A stretch of DNA of 64,000 bases. It comes from Micromonospora_G sp040676775 (GTDB lineage Bacteria > Actinomycetota > Actinomycetes > Mycobacteriales > Micromonosporaceae). The notes beneath the pieces were generated by a model. It had not been told where the DNA came from. It searched no databases and worked only from the letters and a program-made list of their open reading frames with translations. Location of the stretch: NCBI RefSeq assembly GCF_040676775.1, contig NZ_JBFAPP010000009.1:124001-188000 (forward strand), written 5' to 3'. Numbering within the stretch: position 1 is the first letter of the stretch; the number at the start of each line of letters is the position of its first letter. This document shows positions 8,631 through 16,520 of the stretch, one piece after another. The position numbers and the translations under genes were made by a program.

Positions 8631-9272
8631 TCACCCGTACGCGGGAGTGATCTCGATGTAGGTCTGGACCGAGCTGGGCGTGGGCTTCGGCTTCGGTGGC
8701 TGCGTCTCCCCCGTCGACGGCTTCTTCGGGTCGACCTTCGGCGGCTTGGTCGGCTTGGTCGGCGCGAGCCGCTTCGCCGTGTCCAGGTGGTTCTTGTAGT
8801 ACGCGCTCAGCGTGACCTTCTTGACCTTCCCCGACCCGGACGAAGCGTGCACCATCTTGCCCTTGCCGGCGTAGATGCCGACGTGGTCCGCGTTCCCGTC
8901 GTCGTTCCAGTCGAAGTAGAGCAGATCGCCCTTCTGAAGGTTCTTGGTCGAGACCGTCTTCCCCTTGTGCGACTGCGCCTCGGCGGTGGTGCGCGCCAGA
9001 CCCACCCCGGTCCCCTTGTACGCGTAGTAGGCGAGACCGGAGCAGTCGAAGGTGTTGGGACCCTCGGCGCCCCAGACGTACCGATCGCCGACCTGCTGCT
9101 CGGCCCGGCAGACCGCCCGCTCGCCCGGACTGCCGCTGTTGCACGACTTTCCTGCGGCGCTGGCCAGACTGCTCGCCCCGAACAGCGCGCCGCCGATCAG
9201 GACCAGGGCGAAGAGCAGCTTGGCGAAGGATTGCAGTCCGGGCCAGGGGTTACGGATCAGGGTCGGTCGCAC
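8631..9272 (-). CDS. secreted NlpC/P60 cell-wall endopeptidase
   Basis: 213 residues. N-terminal signal/anchor (SFAKLLFALVLIGGALFGASSLASAA), then a single NlpC/P60 domain (about 45-160). The nucleophile is C77 in FDCSGLAYYAY and the catalytic His is H130 in ADHVGIYAGKG. A Lys/Pro-rich C-terminal tail follows (about 168-213). It is expected to cleave stem peptides of peptidoglycan outside the membrane. GTG start with GAGGAGG 5 nt upstream. Its start overlaps the end of the paralogous upstream gene by 16 bp, so the two are co-expressed. Confidence 0.88.
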   Translation of the reverse strand: MRPTLIRNPWPGLQSFAKLLFALVLIGGALFGASSLASAAGKSCNSGSPGERAVCRAEQQVGDRYVWGAEGPNTFDCSGLAYYAYKGTGVGLARTTAEAQSHKGKTVSTKNLQKGDLLYFDWNDDGNADHVGIYAGKGKMVHASSGSGKVKKVTLSAYYKNHLDTAKRLAPTKPTKPPKVDPKKPSTGETQPPKPKPTPSSVQTYIEITPAYG

Positions 9273-10567
9273 GATGCCTCCTCGTCGTTCGCGCCGGCAC
9301 CGAGGTCCCCGGCCGCGGCCGGTTCCACCACGCCGGGCTTGTCGTCCGTCACGTCGGACGGGTCGATGATCACGATCTTGTTGTCGACCACGTCGGTGTC
9401 CACGCAGTCGTCGGCCGGTTCGGTGGTCGACTCGTCGCCCGCGCCCGGGTCCTCATCGGTCGTCGACTTGTCGGTCTCCGCGCAACCCGCGTCCCCGTCG
9501 GCGTCTCCCTCGGGGCTGTCGCCGTCACCCTCGGGGCTGTCGGCATCCGCGTCACCCTCGGGCGCCTCCGGGGCTTCCGCGTCCGCGTCACCCTCCGGGG
9601 CCTCCGCGTCCGCATCACCCTCCGGGGCATCCGCATCGGCATCGCCCTCGGGCGCCTCTGGGTCCGGGTCGGTTGCGGCGCCGTCCGGTGCTGGATCGGG
9701 GTCGGCGGGGTCGCCACCGGTCGTGGTGGTGGTCGTGGTCGTGGTTCCGTCGTTGGTGGTTGTCGTCGTGGTCGTAGTGGTGGTGCCACCGGAGGTGCTG
9801 GTCGTCGTGTCCCCGTCGGAAGTGTCCGTGTCGCCCTCGGGTGCGCTGTCGCCCTCGGGTGCGCTGTCGCCCTCGGGTGCGCTGTCGCCCTCGGGTGCGC
9901 TGTCCCCCTCGGGGGCGGCGGTGTCACCTTCCGGGATCTCGGTGTCGTCGGTGGGTTCGTCCCCCTCCGGGGCAGCGCCGTCGGGCTCGGGACACGGATC
10001 GGTGGTGTTCTTCTCCGCCATCGCGGTGTTCACCCGGACCACTTCAGTTTCGGGATCGGCGACGACGGGGCGTACCGCCAGCTTCGAGAGCAGCTTGATA
10101 CGGTCGGCGGTCAGCTCGGTGGATTTGACGGTTTCGGGATTCTTCGAGGACGGCGATCCCGTAGGGATGATCACCTTGCCGTTTCCGGCATAGATCCCGA
10201 CCCGGTCGACACCCTTGTCCAACGAGTTGAAGTAGAGCAGGTCCCCGGCCTTACGGTCCTTCACCGGTACGGTCCAGCCCGACTTGATTCCCTGGTCGTA
10301 GCTGGCGGACGCGGGCAGGTAATTCCCCTTCAGTCCCGCCTTGCGGTACGCCTCATAACCGATCCGGGCACACGCCAGGGTTTTCGTCTGAGACGTGTCC
10401 CAACTGCACTTCTTCCCCACCTGTTCCTGGGCGTGGCACAACGCCTTCTTATTGACGTTGCCGGTGCAGTTACCAGCCGCGCTGGCAAGGCCGGTAGTGA
10501 GCGCGATTGCCCCCGCGATCAGGGTCGTCGCGAACAGCAGTGGCAACACCTTGCGAATTCTTCTCAA
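9257..10567 (-). CDS. NlpC/P60-like pseudoenzyme with acidic repeat tail
   Basis: 436 residues. A signal peptide (VLPLLFATTLIAGAIALTTGLASA) and an NlpC/P60-like domain (about 33-165) align easily with the next gene. The nucleophile position survives as C66 but in an altered context (LACARIGYEAY instead of DCSGL). The catalytic His is replaced by R122 (VDRVGIYAGNG), so hydrolysis is unlikely. The remaining 250 residues are low-complexity and strongly acidic: four exact APEGDS units, poly-Thr runs, and E-A-P-E-G-D-A-D blocks. TTG start with GGAGG about 10 nt upstream; no ATG in frame nearby. It may bind wall peptides or regulate its active partner. Confidence 0.8.
   Translation of the reverse strand: MRRIRKVLPLLFATTLIAGAIALTTGLASAAGNCTGNVNKKALCHAQEQVGKKCSWDTSQTKTLACARIGYEAYRKAGLKGNYLPASASYDQGIKSGWTVPVKDRKAGDLLYFNSLDKGVDRVGIYAGNGKVIIPTGSPSSKNPETVKSTELTADRIKLLSKLAVRPVVADPETEVVRVNTAMAEKNTTDPCPEPDGAAPEGDEPTDDTEIPEGDTAAPEGDSAPEGDSAPEGDSAPEGDSAPEGDTDTSDGDTTTSTSGGTTTTTTTTTTNDGTTTTTTTTTGGDPADPDPAPDGAATDPDPEAPEGDADADAPEGDADAEAPEGDADAEAPEAPEGDADADSPEGDGDSPEGDADGDAGCAETDKSTTDEDPGAGDESTTEPADDCVDTDVVDNKIVIIDPSDVTDDKPGVVEPAAAGDLGAGANDEEASCDRP
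9831..9902. repeat. four tandem 18-bp repeats within coding sequence
   Basis: The unit TCGCCCTCGGGTGCGCTG occurs four times without a mismatch, encoding repeated Asp-Ser-Ala-Pro-Glu-Gly on the minus strand. The copies are identical at the DNA level, so the tract is recent and probably varies in copy number. Confidence 0.9.
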
Positions 10568-10919
10568 TGTCGTCGACCTCCAGAGCCGATGCTGACGTAT
10601 TCGCGGAGGAGTCCTGCTCGGCCCGCGCTTGGAGAACAGTGCACAGTGTCGGAACCCGTCCTGTCAGGAATGGCGCCGTACGGGAAAGTTCGGACCGTCG
10701 CGGCGCATGCGTACCGGCCCGTACCGGTCGTTCCGTTGCTGCCAGCGGCCTGTCTGGTACCTGTCCCGGACCGGTCGGACCCGCTGCTCGGCCAGGGGCG
10801 GAAGGTCCCGTACTGTCCCGACCCCGGATTGGCTTGAAGCGTCGATTCGTTTCCTGGTTGCCTGGATGCACCGCCGGATCACCGAATTCCACTGTCGATC
10901 CGCACGAACAGGAGAAGCT
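10568..10919. other. 352-bp divergent intergenic region
   Basis: Separates the NlpC/P60-like pair (minus) from the small secreted protein and lectin pair (plus). It should hold both promoters, but no convincing -35/-10 pair, repeat or ORF with coding-like base use was found. Confidence 0.4.
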
Positions 10920-11375
10920 ATGAAACGAATTCCTCCCGGACGCAGGGGAGTCCTGGCGCTCCTCGGCGCGATAACACTCATCATCGCGGGCCTGCTGGCT
11001 AGTTCGGTGGTGGCCAGCGCGGCGGCCCCGGCCAAGAAGGCATGGAACATCGACCTGCGAACCACCGACTCCGGGCAGGGCGGCGGAATCTCCGGTCGGG
11101 TCACCTGGAAGAAGAACGGACGCTGCTACGACGCAAAGGTCAGCGGCGCCCTGTTGGACACCCGGGACAGCGACTCACACGGCGCCATCGCCTGGTTCAC
11201 CTATGTGGACTGCAAGACGAACAAGGTGAAGAAGATCCGACTGAAGACAACGCACACCAAACGGTCCGCGAGCGTGAACAAATCGCTGCGGAACGTACGG
11301 GACGTGCGGGTACTGGTCTGCCTCTATCAGGGCAGTGACTTCCAACGATACTGCAACACGAAGGGTGCAATATGA
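10920..11375 (+). CDS. small secreted basic protein
   Basis: 151 residues with a clean signal peptide (GVLALLGAITLIIAGLLASSVVASAAA). The mature part of about 110 residues is Lys/Arg-rich with four cysteines (C in GRCYDAKV, VDCKTNKVKK, VLVCLYQ, RYCNTK), which suggests two disulfides and a beta-sandwich. No family recognised. ATG with GGAGAAG directly upstream. The stop overlaps the lectin start by 4 bp (ATGA), so the two secreted proteins are made together. Confidence 0.7.
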   Translation: MKRIPPGRRGVLALLGAITLIIAGLLASSVVASAAAPAKKAWNIDLRTTDSGQGGGISGRVTWKKNGRCYDAKVSGALLDTRDSDSHGAIAWFTYVDCKTNKVKKIRLKTTHTKRSASVNKSLRNVRDVRVLVCLYQGSDFQRYCNTKGAI

Positions 11376-12007
11376 TTCGCCGAATGCGCATTCACCGAGT
11401 GGTCCGGCGGGTACCTCGCGTGGTCCAGGTGCTCGGTCTGGTGGCCCTGGTGGCCACCGCGTACATCGCGGTCGCGAACCTCAAGCCCGAACCGGAGGCG
11501 AACGCCGCGGCGCGGGCGGCGGGTACGACCTCGCGTACCGCATCGGGGCCGGTGCCCGGCGTACGCCAGATCCGGGCGGGCAACAGTGGTCTGTGTCTGA
11601 CGGTGTCCAGCACCACCAAGAAGGGCGCGAACGGCGCGAAGATCCAGCAGCGGTCCTGCGACCCGCGTAAGAAGACCCAACGGTTCGAGATCGTCCCGTT
11701 GCAGGACGAGGGCAACGCGTGGACGTACGCGATCCGCCCACAGTGGAAGGCGGGCTGGTGCTTGGCGACCAACGGTGGTGAGAAGAACGGTGTCACGATC
11801 GTCCAGCGCAAGTGCGACTACGGATACCGCCAGATGTTCTTCGTGAACTGCGCGGCGCCAGGCGACCGGTGCTACATCGCCACCCGCAAGGGCTTCAACG
11901 GGAAGTGCCTGAACATCCACGGCAACAGCCGCAAGCAGGGGGCGAACGTGGCGCTCTACGACTGCCGCTACAAGAACCAGACGAACATGCAGTTCACCAT
12001 CGCCTGA
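11372..12007 (+). CDS. membrane-anchored ricin-type beta-trefoil lectin
   Basis: 211 residues. A basic N-terminus and one hydrophobic segment (VVQVLGLVALVATAYIAVANL) act as signal or anchor. A beta-trefoil of about 135 residues follows, with three related subdomains: IRAGNSGLCLTVSSTTKKGANGAKIQQRSC, RPQWKAGWCLATNG...QRKC and RKGFNGKCLNIHGNSRKQGANVALYDC. QxW motifs are partly degenerate (TQRFEI, RQMFF, NMQFTI). A carbohydrate-binding surface or secreted role is likely. It is unusually cationic for the family. Coupled to the upstream secreted protein. Confidence 0.8.
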   Translation: MIRRMRIHRVVRRVPRVVQVLGLVALVATAYIAVANLKPEPEANAAARAAGTTSRTASGPVPGVRQIRAGNSGLCLTVSSTTKKGANGAKIQQRSCDPRKKTQRFEIVPLQDEGNAWTYAIRPQWKAGWCLATNGGEKNGVTIVQRKCDYGYRQMFFVNCAAPGDRCYIATRKGFNGKCLNIHGNSRKQGANVALYDCRYKNQTNMQFTIA

Positions 12008-12017
12008 CCCTCGGACC

Positions 12018-12061
12018 GGTGTGCCGGCCTGATCGAGCCCCCGCCGATCGGCCGGCACACC
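12018..12061. terminator. strong bidirectional terminator
   Basis: Twelve perfect pairs (GGTGTGCCGGCC with GGCCGGCACACC) enclose a second stem GATCG/CGATC. It lies between the convergent lectin and RecD2 genes. Confidence 0.75.
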
Positions 12062-12092
12062 TTCGGGTGCACGGGCGGGCCGGGACCGACTG

Positions 12093-14372
12093 TTACGAGG
12101 CGGTCAGCCGGTGGGTGAGGGCGGTGTGCCGGCGACCGGTTCCGGCGGTACGGACCGCGATCGCGATCGCCTTGCGCGAACCGGCGAGCACGACGAGCTT
12201 CCGGGCTCGGGTGACCGCGGTGTAGAGCAGGTTGCGCTGCAACATCGTGTACGAACTCATCGTCACCGGGATCACCACCGCCGGGTACTCGCTGCCCTGG
12301 GACCGGTGCACCGTGATGGCGTACGCGTGTTGCAGTTCGTCCAGCTCGTCGAAGTCGTACGTCAGGTCCTCGTCCTCGTCGGTGCGGACGGTGAGCTGGC
12401 GGTCCTCGCCGCTGAGCGCGGTGATCACGCCGACGGTGCCGTTGAAGACCCCCGCCTTGCCCTTGTCGTAGTTGTTGCGGATCTGGATCACCTTGTCGCC
12501 GACTCGGAACACCCTGGCGCCGTGCCGCCGTTCGGGCATCGACTCCCGGTGCGGGGCGAGCGCCTCCTGGAGGATCGTGTTGAGGTTGCCGGCCCCGGCC
12601 GGTCCCCGGTGCATCGGGGTGAGCACCTGGATGTCGCGCGGGTGGAGTTTGAACTTGCGCGGGATCCGCCGGGCCACGATCTCGACCACGAGTTTCGCCG
12701 TCTCCTCCGGTTCGTCGACCGGGAAGAGGAAGAAGTCGGGGTACTCCCCGATGGCCGGTGGTTGGCCGGCGTTGATCCGGTGCGCGTTGACCACCACGCC
12801 GGACTCCTGTGCCTGGCGGAAGATCTTCGTCAGGCGTACCCGCGGGATGGCTTCGGCGCCGAGCACATCGCGCAGCACCTCACCGGCTCCGACCGAGGGC
12901 AGTTGGTCCACGTCGCCGACGAGCAGCAGGTGCGCGCCGGGCGCGACCGCTTTGACCAGCTTGTTGGCCAGGATCAGGTCGAGCATCGACGCCTCGTCGA
13001 CCACTATCAGGTCGGCGTCGATCGGGTTGTCCCGGTCGTGGGTCGGCTCGCCGCCGGGGCGCAGTTGCAGCAGCCGGTGCACGGTGGCGGCGGGGTGCCC
13101 GGTCAGCTCGGTCATCCGTTTCGCGGCCCGACCGGTCGGCGCGGCCAGCACGATCTTCGCCTGCTTCGCCGCCGCCAGGGCGATGATCGATTTGACCGTG
13201 AAGGACTTGCCGCAGCCGGGTCCGCCGGTGAGGACGGCGACCTTCGCGGTGAGTGCGAGCCGGACCGCCCGTTCCTGCTCTTCGGCGAGGTCGGCCCCGG
13301 TTCGGGTACGCAACCAGCGCAGCGCCTTCTCCCAGTCCACCCCGGCGAACGCCGGCATCCGGTCGCTGCGGTGGTTCAGTAGCCGGAGCAGGCTGTTGGC
13401 GAGCGCGGTCTCGGCGCGGTGGAAAGGCACCAGGTACACCGCCGGAATGGTCCCGCCCTCGGTGCTGGGGTTCGGCACCTGTTCGCGTACGACACCCTCC
13501 TCGGTGGCGAGGGTGTCGAGGCAGGTGCGGACCAGCTCGGCGGGAACCTGAAGGATCTCGGTGGCGTCCGCGATCAGGTTCGGTTCGGGCAGGTAACAGT
13601 GGCCGCTGTCGGTCGCCTCGGAGAGCGTGTACTGGATGCCGGCCTGGACTCGTTGTGGGCTGTCGTGCGGGATGCCGACGGCCTGGGCGATGGTGTCGGC
13701 GGTCTTGAAGCCGATTCCCCACACGTCGGCGGCCAGCTTGTACGGTTCGTCGCGGACCACGGCCACGGACTTGTCGCCGTACTTCTTGTAGATCTTCACG
13801 GCCAGCGAGGTGGAGACTCCGACGCCCTGGAGGAAGATCATCACTTCCTTGATCGCCTTCTGTTCGTCCCACGCGGCGCCGATCATCGCCGTACGTTTCT
13901 TGCCGAGCCCGTGCACCTCGACCAGCCGGCCCGGTTCCTCCTCGATGATCCGCAGGGTGTCCGCCCCGAACAGCTCCACGATCCGGGCGGCCATCTTCGG
14001 GCCGATCCCCTTGATCAGCCCGGAGCCGAGATAACGCTCGATGCCTTGGATCGTCGCCGGCAACACCGTCGTGTACGAGTGAACCTCGAACTGTCGCCCG
14101 TACTTCGGGTGCGAGCCCCACCGCCCGACCAGCCGCAGGCTCTCTCCCGGCTGCGCACCGAGCAGCGCGCCGACCACGGTGAGCAGTTCGTTGCCGGACC
14201 GCTCGGTCGCCACCCGGGCGATCGTGTAACCGGTCTCCTCGTTTGCGTAGGTGATCCGCTCCAGCACCGCGTCCAGCACCACACCGGCCGCCCGACCGCT
14301 CGCCGGCCCGGTGGCGGCTCCGGCCGCGGTGACGGGTCCGCGCGCGGTCACACTCACCCGAACATCATGCAT
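12093..14372 (-). CDS. recD2: ATP-dependent RecD-like DNA helicase (RecD2)
   Basis: 759 residues from the chosen ATG. SF1B 5'-3' helicase of the RecD2/TraA type, acting in DNA repair or replication outside a RecBCD complex. An OB-like N-terminal region (about 30-95) and tandem helix-hairpin-helix motifs (GLIKGIGPKMAARIV, VHGLGKKRTAMI, VWGIGFKTADTIA) come first. They are followed by helicase motif I GGPGCGKS at about 383-390, motif Ia APTGRAAKRM, motif II VVDEASM, motif III GDVDQLPSVGAG, motif IV LTKIFRQ, and motifs V/VI HAYAITVHRSQGSEYP and YTAVTRARK. The frame extends 11 codons further; MHDVRV fits best. Single gene. Confidence 0.92.
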   Translation of the reverse strand: MHDVRVSVTARGPVTAAGAATGPASGRAAGVVLDAVLERITYANEETGYTIARVATERSGNELLTVVGALLGAQPGESLRLVGRWGSHPKYGRQFEVHSYTTVLPATIQGIERYLGSGLIKGIGPKMAARIVELFGADTLRIIEEEPGRLVEVHGLGKKRTAMIGAAWDEQKAIKEVMIFLQGVGVSTSLAVKIYKKYGDKSVAVVRDEPYKLAADVWGIGFKTADTIAQAVGIPHDSPQRVQAGIQYTLSEATDSGHCYLPEPNLIADATEILQVPAELVRTCLDTLATEEGVVREQVPNPSTEGGTIPAVYLVPFHRAETALANSLLRLLNHRSDRMPAFAGVDWEKALRWLRTRTGADLAEEQERAVRLALTAKVAVLTGGPGCGKSFTVKSIIALAAAKQAKIVLAAPTGRAAKRMTELTGHPAATVHRLLQLRPGGEPTHDRDNPIDADLIVVDEASMLDLILANKLVKAVAPGAHLLLVGDVDQLPSVGAGEVLRDVLGAEAIPRVRLTKIFRQAQESGVVVNAHRINAGQPPAIGEYPDFFLFPVDEPEETAKLVVEIVARRIPRKFKLHPRDIQVLTPMHRGPAGAGNLNTILQEALAPHRESMPERRHGARVFRVGDKVIQIRNNYDKGKAGVFNGTVGVITALSGEDRQLTVRTDEDEDLTYDFDELDELQHAYAITVHRSQGSEYPAVVIPVTMSSYTMLQRNLLYTAVTRARKLVVLAGSRKAIAIAVRTAGTGRRHTALTHRLTAS

Positions 14373-14432
14373 GCACCGACCCCGGGCCGGCGTGACGCCG
14401 CCCAAGACAAGTAATCCCTGCCTTCCACCGAT

Positions 14433-14526
14433 GCCCGCACCACCGATTCCCCCGACGATCTTGCACTTGTGGCGCCCAGATCAGGGCACTCGTCCGGATT
14501 TGTGTCCCACCACAAGTGCAAGATCG
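14433..14526. repeat. palindromic dispersed repeat, copy 1
   Basis: A 17-bp perfect inverted repeat (CGATCTTGCACTTGTGG and complement) bounds a 71-bp element. With a 23-bp conserved left flank (beginning GCCCGCACCACCGATTCCC) it matches a second copy near 23.3 kb almost base for base. No ORF inside. MITE- or REP-like. Confidence 0.85.
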
Positions 14527-14618
14527 ACGCCCCGCCTGGTCTGCGGCGTATGACAGCGGTGGTTTTGGGGCTTTCGAGGGCGGCGTGTAGCGACCAGGCA
14601 GAGTTAGGACTTGCTCGT

Positions 14619-14826
14619 CTAGTCGCCGAGGATCCGCTCCCCAGCAGCCCGTCCCGCCAACTTCCGTCGAGGAAGATCGAGGAGTGCGCAACGCCGTAGG
14701 GGCTGAACCCGTTGCGGCGCAGCACCCGCTGCGACGGCAGATTTTCCAGAGTGGTGGACGCCTCGGCGCGGTGCAGCCCAAGCTCGTCCCCCATCACCTG
14801 GAGCACAAGCCCGACGGCGATCATAA
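14619..14826 (-). pseudogene. GNAT (RimJ/RimL-type) acetyltransferase fragment, frameshifted
   Basis: In one frame the minus strand reads GDELGLHRAEASTTLENLPS then QRVLRRNGFSPYGVA and GSWRDGLL. This is the C-terminal third of a GNAT acetyltransferase (ELGLHR, N-x-x-SxRVLxRxGF, W-x-D). The expected family ending ERILGD-stop is present but one frame away: a single-base loss in the codon after DGLL (around 14641) restores it. The acetyl-CoA-binding N-terminal two thirds are absent. It lies between the palindromic repeat and the DUF397 terminator. Confidence 0.65.
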
Positions 14827-14840
14827 GAGGGCGACAGAGA

Positions 14841-14866
14841 AGCCCCCGGCCATCGGGGCGGGGGCT
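14841..14866 (-). terminator. terminator hairpin of the XRE/DUF397 unit
   Basis: AGCCCCC pairs with GGGGGCT around a 12-nt loop, 18 bp downstream of the DUF397 stop on the minus strand. Confidence 0.55.
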
Positions 14867-14883
14867 CTCCGGGTTGGTGAGGT

Positions 14884-15069
14884 CTAGGCCCGCTTCGCCC
14901 GGTTGACGAAGCCACGCCACGCGTCCGGCTCGAAGGTCAACACCGGCCCGGACGGATCCTTGCTGTCCCGGACGGCCACCACGCCAGGTAGATTGTCGGC
15001 CACCTCGACGCAGGTGCCGCTCGCGTTGCTCCTGGTGGACTTCCTCCACCGAGCCCTACTGAGGTCCAT
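14884..15069 (-). CDS. DUF397 small protein
   Basis: 61 residues with the DUF397 pattern: MDLSRARWRKSTRSNASGTCVEVA, then VAVRDSKDPSGPVLTF and a final WRGFVN. Such proteins are encoded next to XRE/DUF5753 regulators throughout actinobacteria (BldB/WhiJ-like modules) and are thought to antagonise or modulate them. ATG chosen because it gives the family N-terminus; AAAGGAG lies about 13 nt upstream. The gene overlaps the end of the XRE gene by 14 bp. Confidence 0.9.
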   Translation of the reverse strand: MDLSRARWRKSTRSNASGTCVEVADNLPGVVAVRDSKDPSGPVLTFEPDAWRGFVNRAKRA

Positions 15070-15853
15070 GCTGGCTCTCAATCTCCTTTATCAGGGCGAC
15101 CGATAATCCTTCGGGAAGGGCGGCGCTCCGCACAGCTTCCCACCTCGCCAGAAGCGTAGCCAGTCCCTCCTCGGCGCCGACCGGCGATCCGCCGAGCTGG
15201 TCGTCAAGGTGACCGACCCAGGTCCCGTCCACCAGCCGCACCAGTACCAGCGGCCCACACAGCCCGACGTGCAGGCCGGCGGTCAACGGCACCACGTTGA
15301 GATGGACGTGCGGCAGTTCGGCCATGCGCAGCAGGTGGGCGAGCTGTTCACCCATGATCGCATCGCGGCGTCGCAACACCGACTCGTCGATGACGCCGAT
15401 GAACTGGGGCGGGTCCTCGCGCTTCAGGATCTCCTGCCGCTCCATCCGGGAGGCGACATACTGCTCCACCTCCGACTCGGAGCGAACGTCAACTGAGCGC
15501 ATCACCGCGCGGGCATAGTTCTCAGTCTGGAGCAGACCCGGAACCAGCAGCGGCTCGAAGCATCGGAGCTGTCTCGCGTTGCGCTCGGCTTCCAGGTATG
15601 GCTTGAGCCAGGGCGGCTCACCGTCGCCCTGCGCTGACTTCAGCAGGGACTCCAGCAAGCCGCCACTGTCCAGGATCTCGTCGGCTCGCTTGGCGTACGG
15701 CAGGTCGAGCGAGCGGGTGCCGGTTTCGACGGCAGACACGGTGGATGCCGAGTAGTTGGCCCGCCTGCCGAATTCCTCCTGCGACATGTTGCGCAGGGCG
15801 CGCTGCCTGCGGAGTTGATCACGAACAAAGGCAAGGGGATCTTCGCGTTCCAT
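15056..15853 (-). CDS. XRE-family regulator with DUF5753 domain
   Basis: 265 residues. N-terminal XRE helix-turn-helix (about 12-65: LRRQRALRNMSQEEFGRRANYSASTVSAVETG). A DUF5753 domain (about 80-262) contains the family hallmarks FEPLLVPGLLQTENYARAVM, VASRMERQEIL, FIGVIDESVLRR and AGLHVGLCGPLVLVRL. WhiJ-type developmental or competence-like regulator. ATG start with GGAGG 5 nt upstream. Operon with DUF397, divergent from three small genes across a 170-bp gap that contains a perfect palindrome. Confidence 0.93.
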   Translation of the reverse strand: MEREDPLAFVRDQLRRQRALRNMSQEEFGRRANYSASTVSAVETGTRSLDLPYAKRADEILDSGGLLESLLKSAQGDGEPPWLKPYLEAERNARQLRCFEPLLVPGLLQTENYARAVMRSVDVRSESEVEQYVASRMERQEILKREDPPQFIGVIDESVLRRRDAIMGEQLAHLLRMAELPHVHLNVVPLTAGLHVGLCGPLVLVRLVDGTWVGHLDDQLGGSPVGAEEGLATLLARWEAVRSAALPEGLSVALIKEIESQHGPQ

Positions 15854-15990
15854 TGCGCCTCCAGATATTCAGTCATGATCGCCAAGCACCAACAGGGGGA
15901 AGGTGTAATCGCCAGACGAAGGTCGGTACCCGCGTGGACGTCTTCCGACAATAGCGTCGTCCTTAGAAGACTGTCATTACGCAAAACCGC

Positions 15991-16005
15991 GCGGGGTGAC
16001 CCCGC
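15991..16005. promoter_or_regulatory. perfect palindrome GCGGGGT-G-ACCCCGC, operator candidate
   Basis: A 7-1-7 exact inverted repeat lies just upstream of the GAGGAGG ribosome site of the divergent small-gene operon. It could be the XRE binding site or an mRNA hairpin in front of the ribosome site. Confidence 0.4.
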
Positions 16006-16023
16006 TTCCAACGAGGAGGTGCG

Positions 16024-16224
16024 ATGTTCGTCTGGCAGATCTGGGCCGACTGGCTGGTGAGACTCGTAGCGCCACCGGCACCGCCGGCCCCCGCACCACC
16101 GGTTCCCTCACCTCCGGTGCGTCCCGCGTGGGCGACGGAGGAAACCACCCACTTCCAGGAACGCCCATGGACCCTGGGTCAACGAACGTGCTACGGGACG
16201 ACCGGATGGAACGAGCGGCGATGA
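16024..16224 (+). CDS. small Pro/Ala-rich protein with amphipathic N-terminus
   Basis: 66 residues beginning MFVWQIWADWLVRLVAPPAP, an aromatic, hydrophobic N-terminal helix followed by a PPAPxPPVPSPP stretch and a polar tail. A very strong GAGGAGG site stands 4 nt before the ATG. Its stop overlaps the next start by 4 bp. First gene of a three-gene operon divergent from the XRE/DUF397 pair. No family recognised; the helix could associate with membrane. Confidence 0.6.
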   Translation: MFVWQIWADWLVRLVAPPAPPAPAPPVPSPPVRPAWATEETTHFQERPWTLGQRTCYGTTGWNERR

Positions 16225-16520
16225 CGACTCTGCGGGTGGGCGACGTACTGACTTTCCAGCCGTCCGAATACCACCGGGAGGGCGAAGACAGGCTTCAGCC
16301 CGGCAGGGGTGAGCTGATCATTCGAGTGACGCGCCTTCCGGACCGGATCGACATGTTCGTGACGGAATGGGTGACGCTGTGCGGGATCGAGATCCTGGAC
16401 CGGTCCGAGGGCGAGGAGGTGTCCGTCGCAGTCCACCGCGAGGCCCTTCCCGGTTGCATCTCGCCCCGCCTGAACCTGGTCACGCCCCATTTCATGGAAC
16501 GGGAACTTCCGCCGCTATGA
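16221..16520 (+). CDS. hypothetical protein, 99 aa
   Basis: Begins MTTLRVGDVLTFQPSEYHREG and continues with beta-strand-rich sequence (ELIIRVTRLPDRIDMFVTEWVTLCGIEIL), ending ERELPPL. It looks like a small beta-barrel. ATGA overlaps at both ends tie it to the genes before and after. Similar short proteins occur beside XRE/DUF397 modules in actinobacteria; function unknown. Confidence 0.65.
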   Translation: MTTLRVGDVLTFQPSEYHREGEDRLQPGRGELIIRVTRLPDRIDMFVTEWVTLCGIEILDRSEGEEVSVAVHREALPGCISPRLNLVTPHFMERELPPL

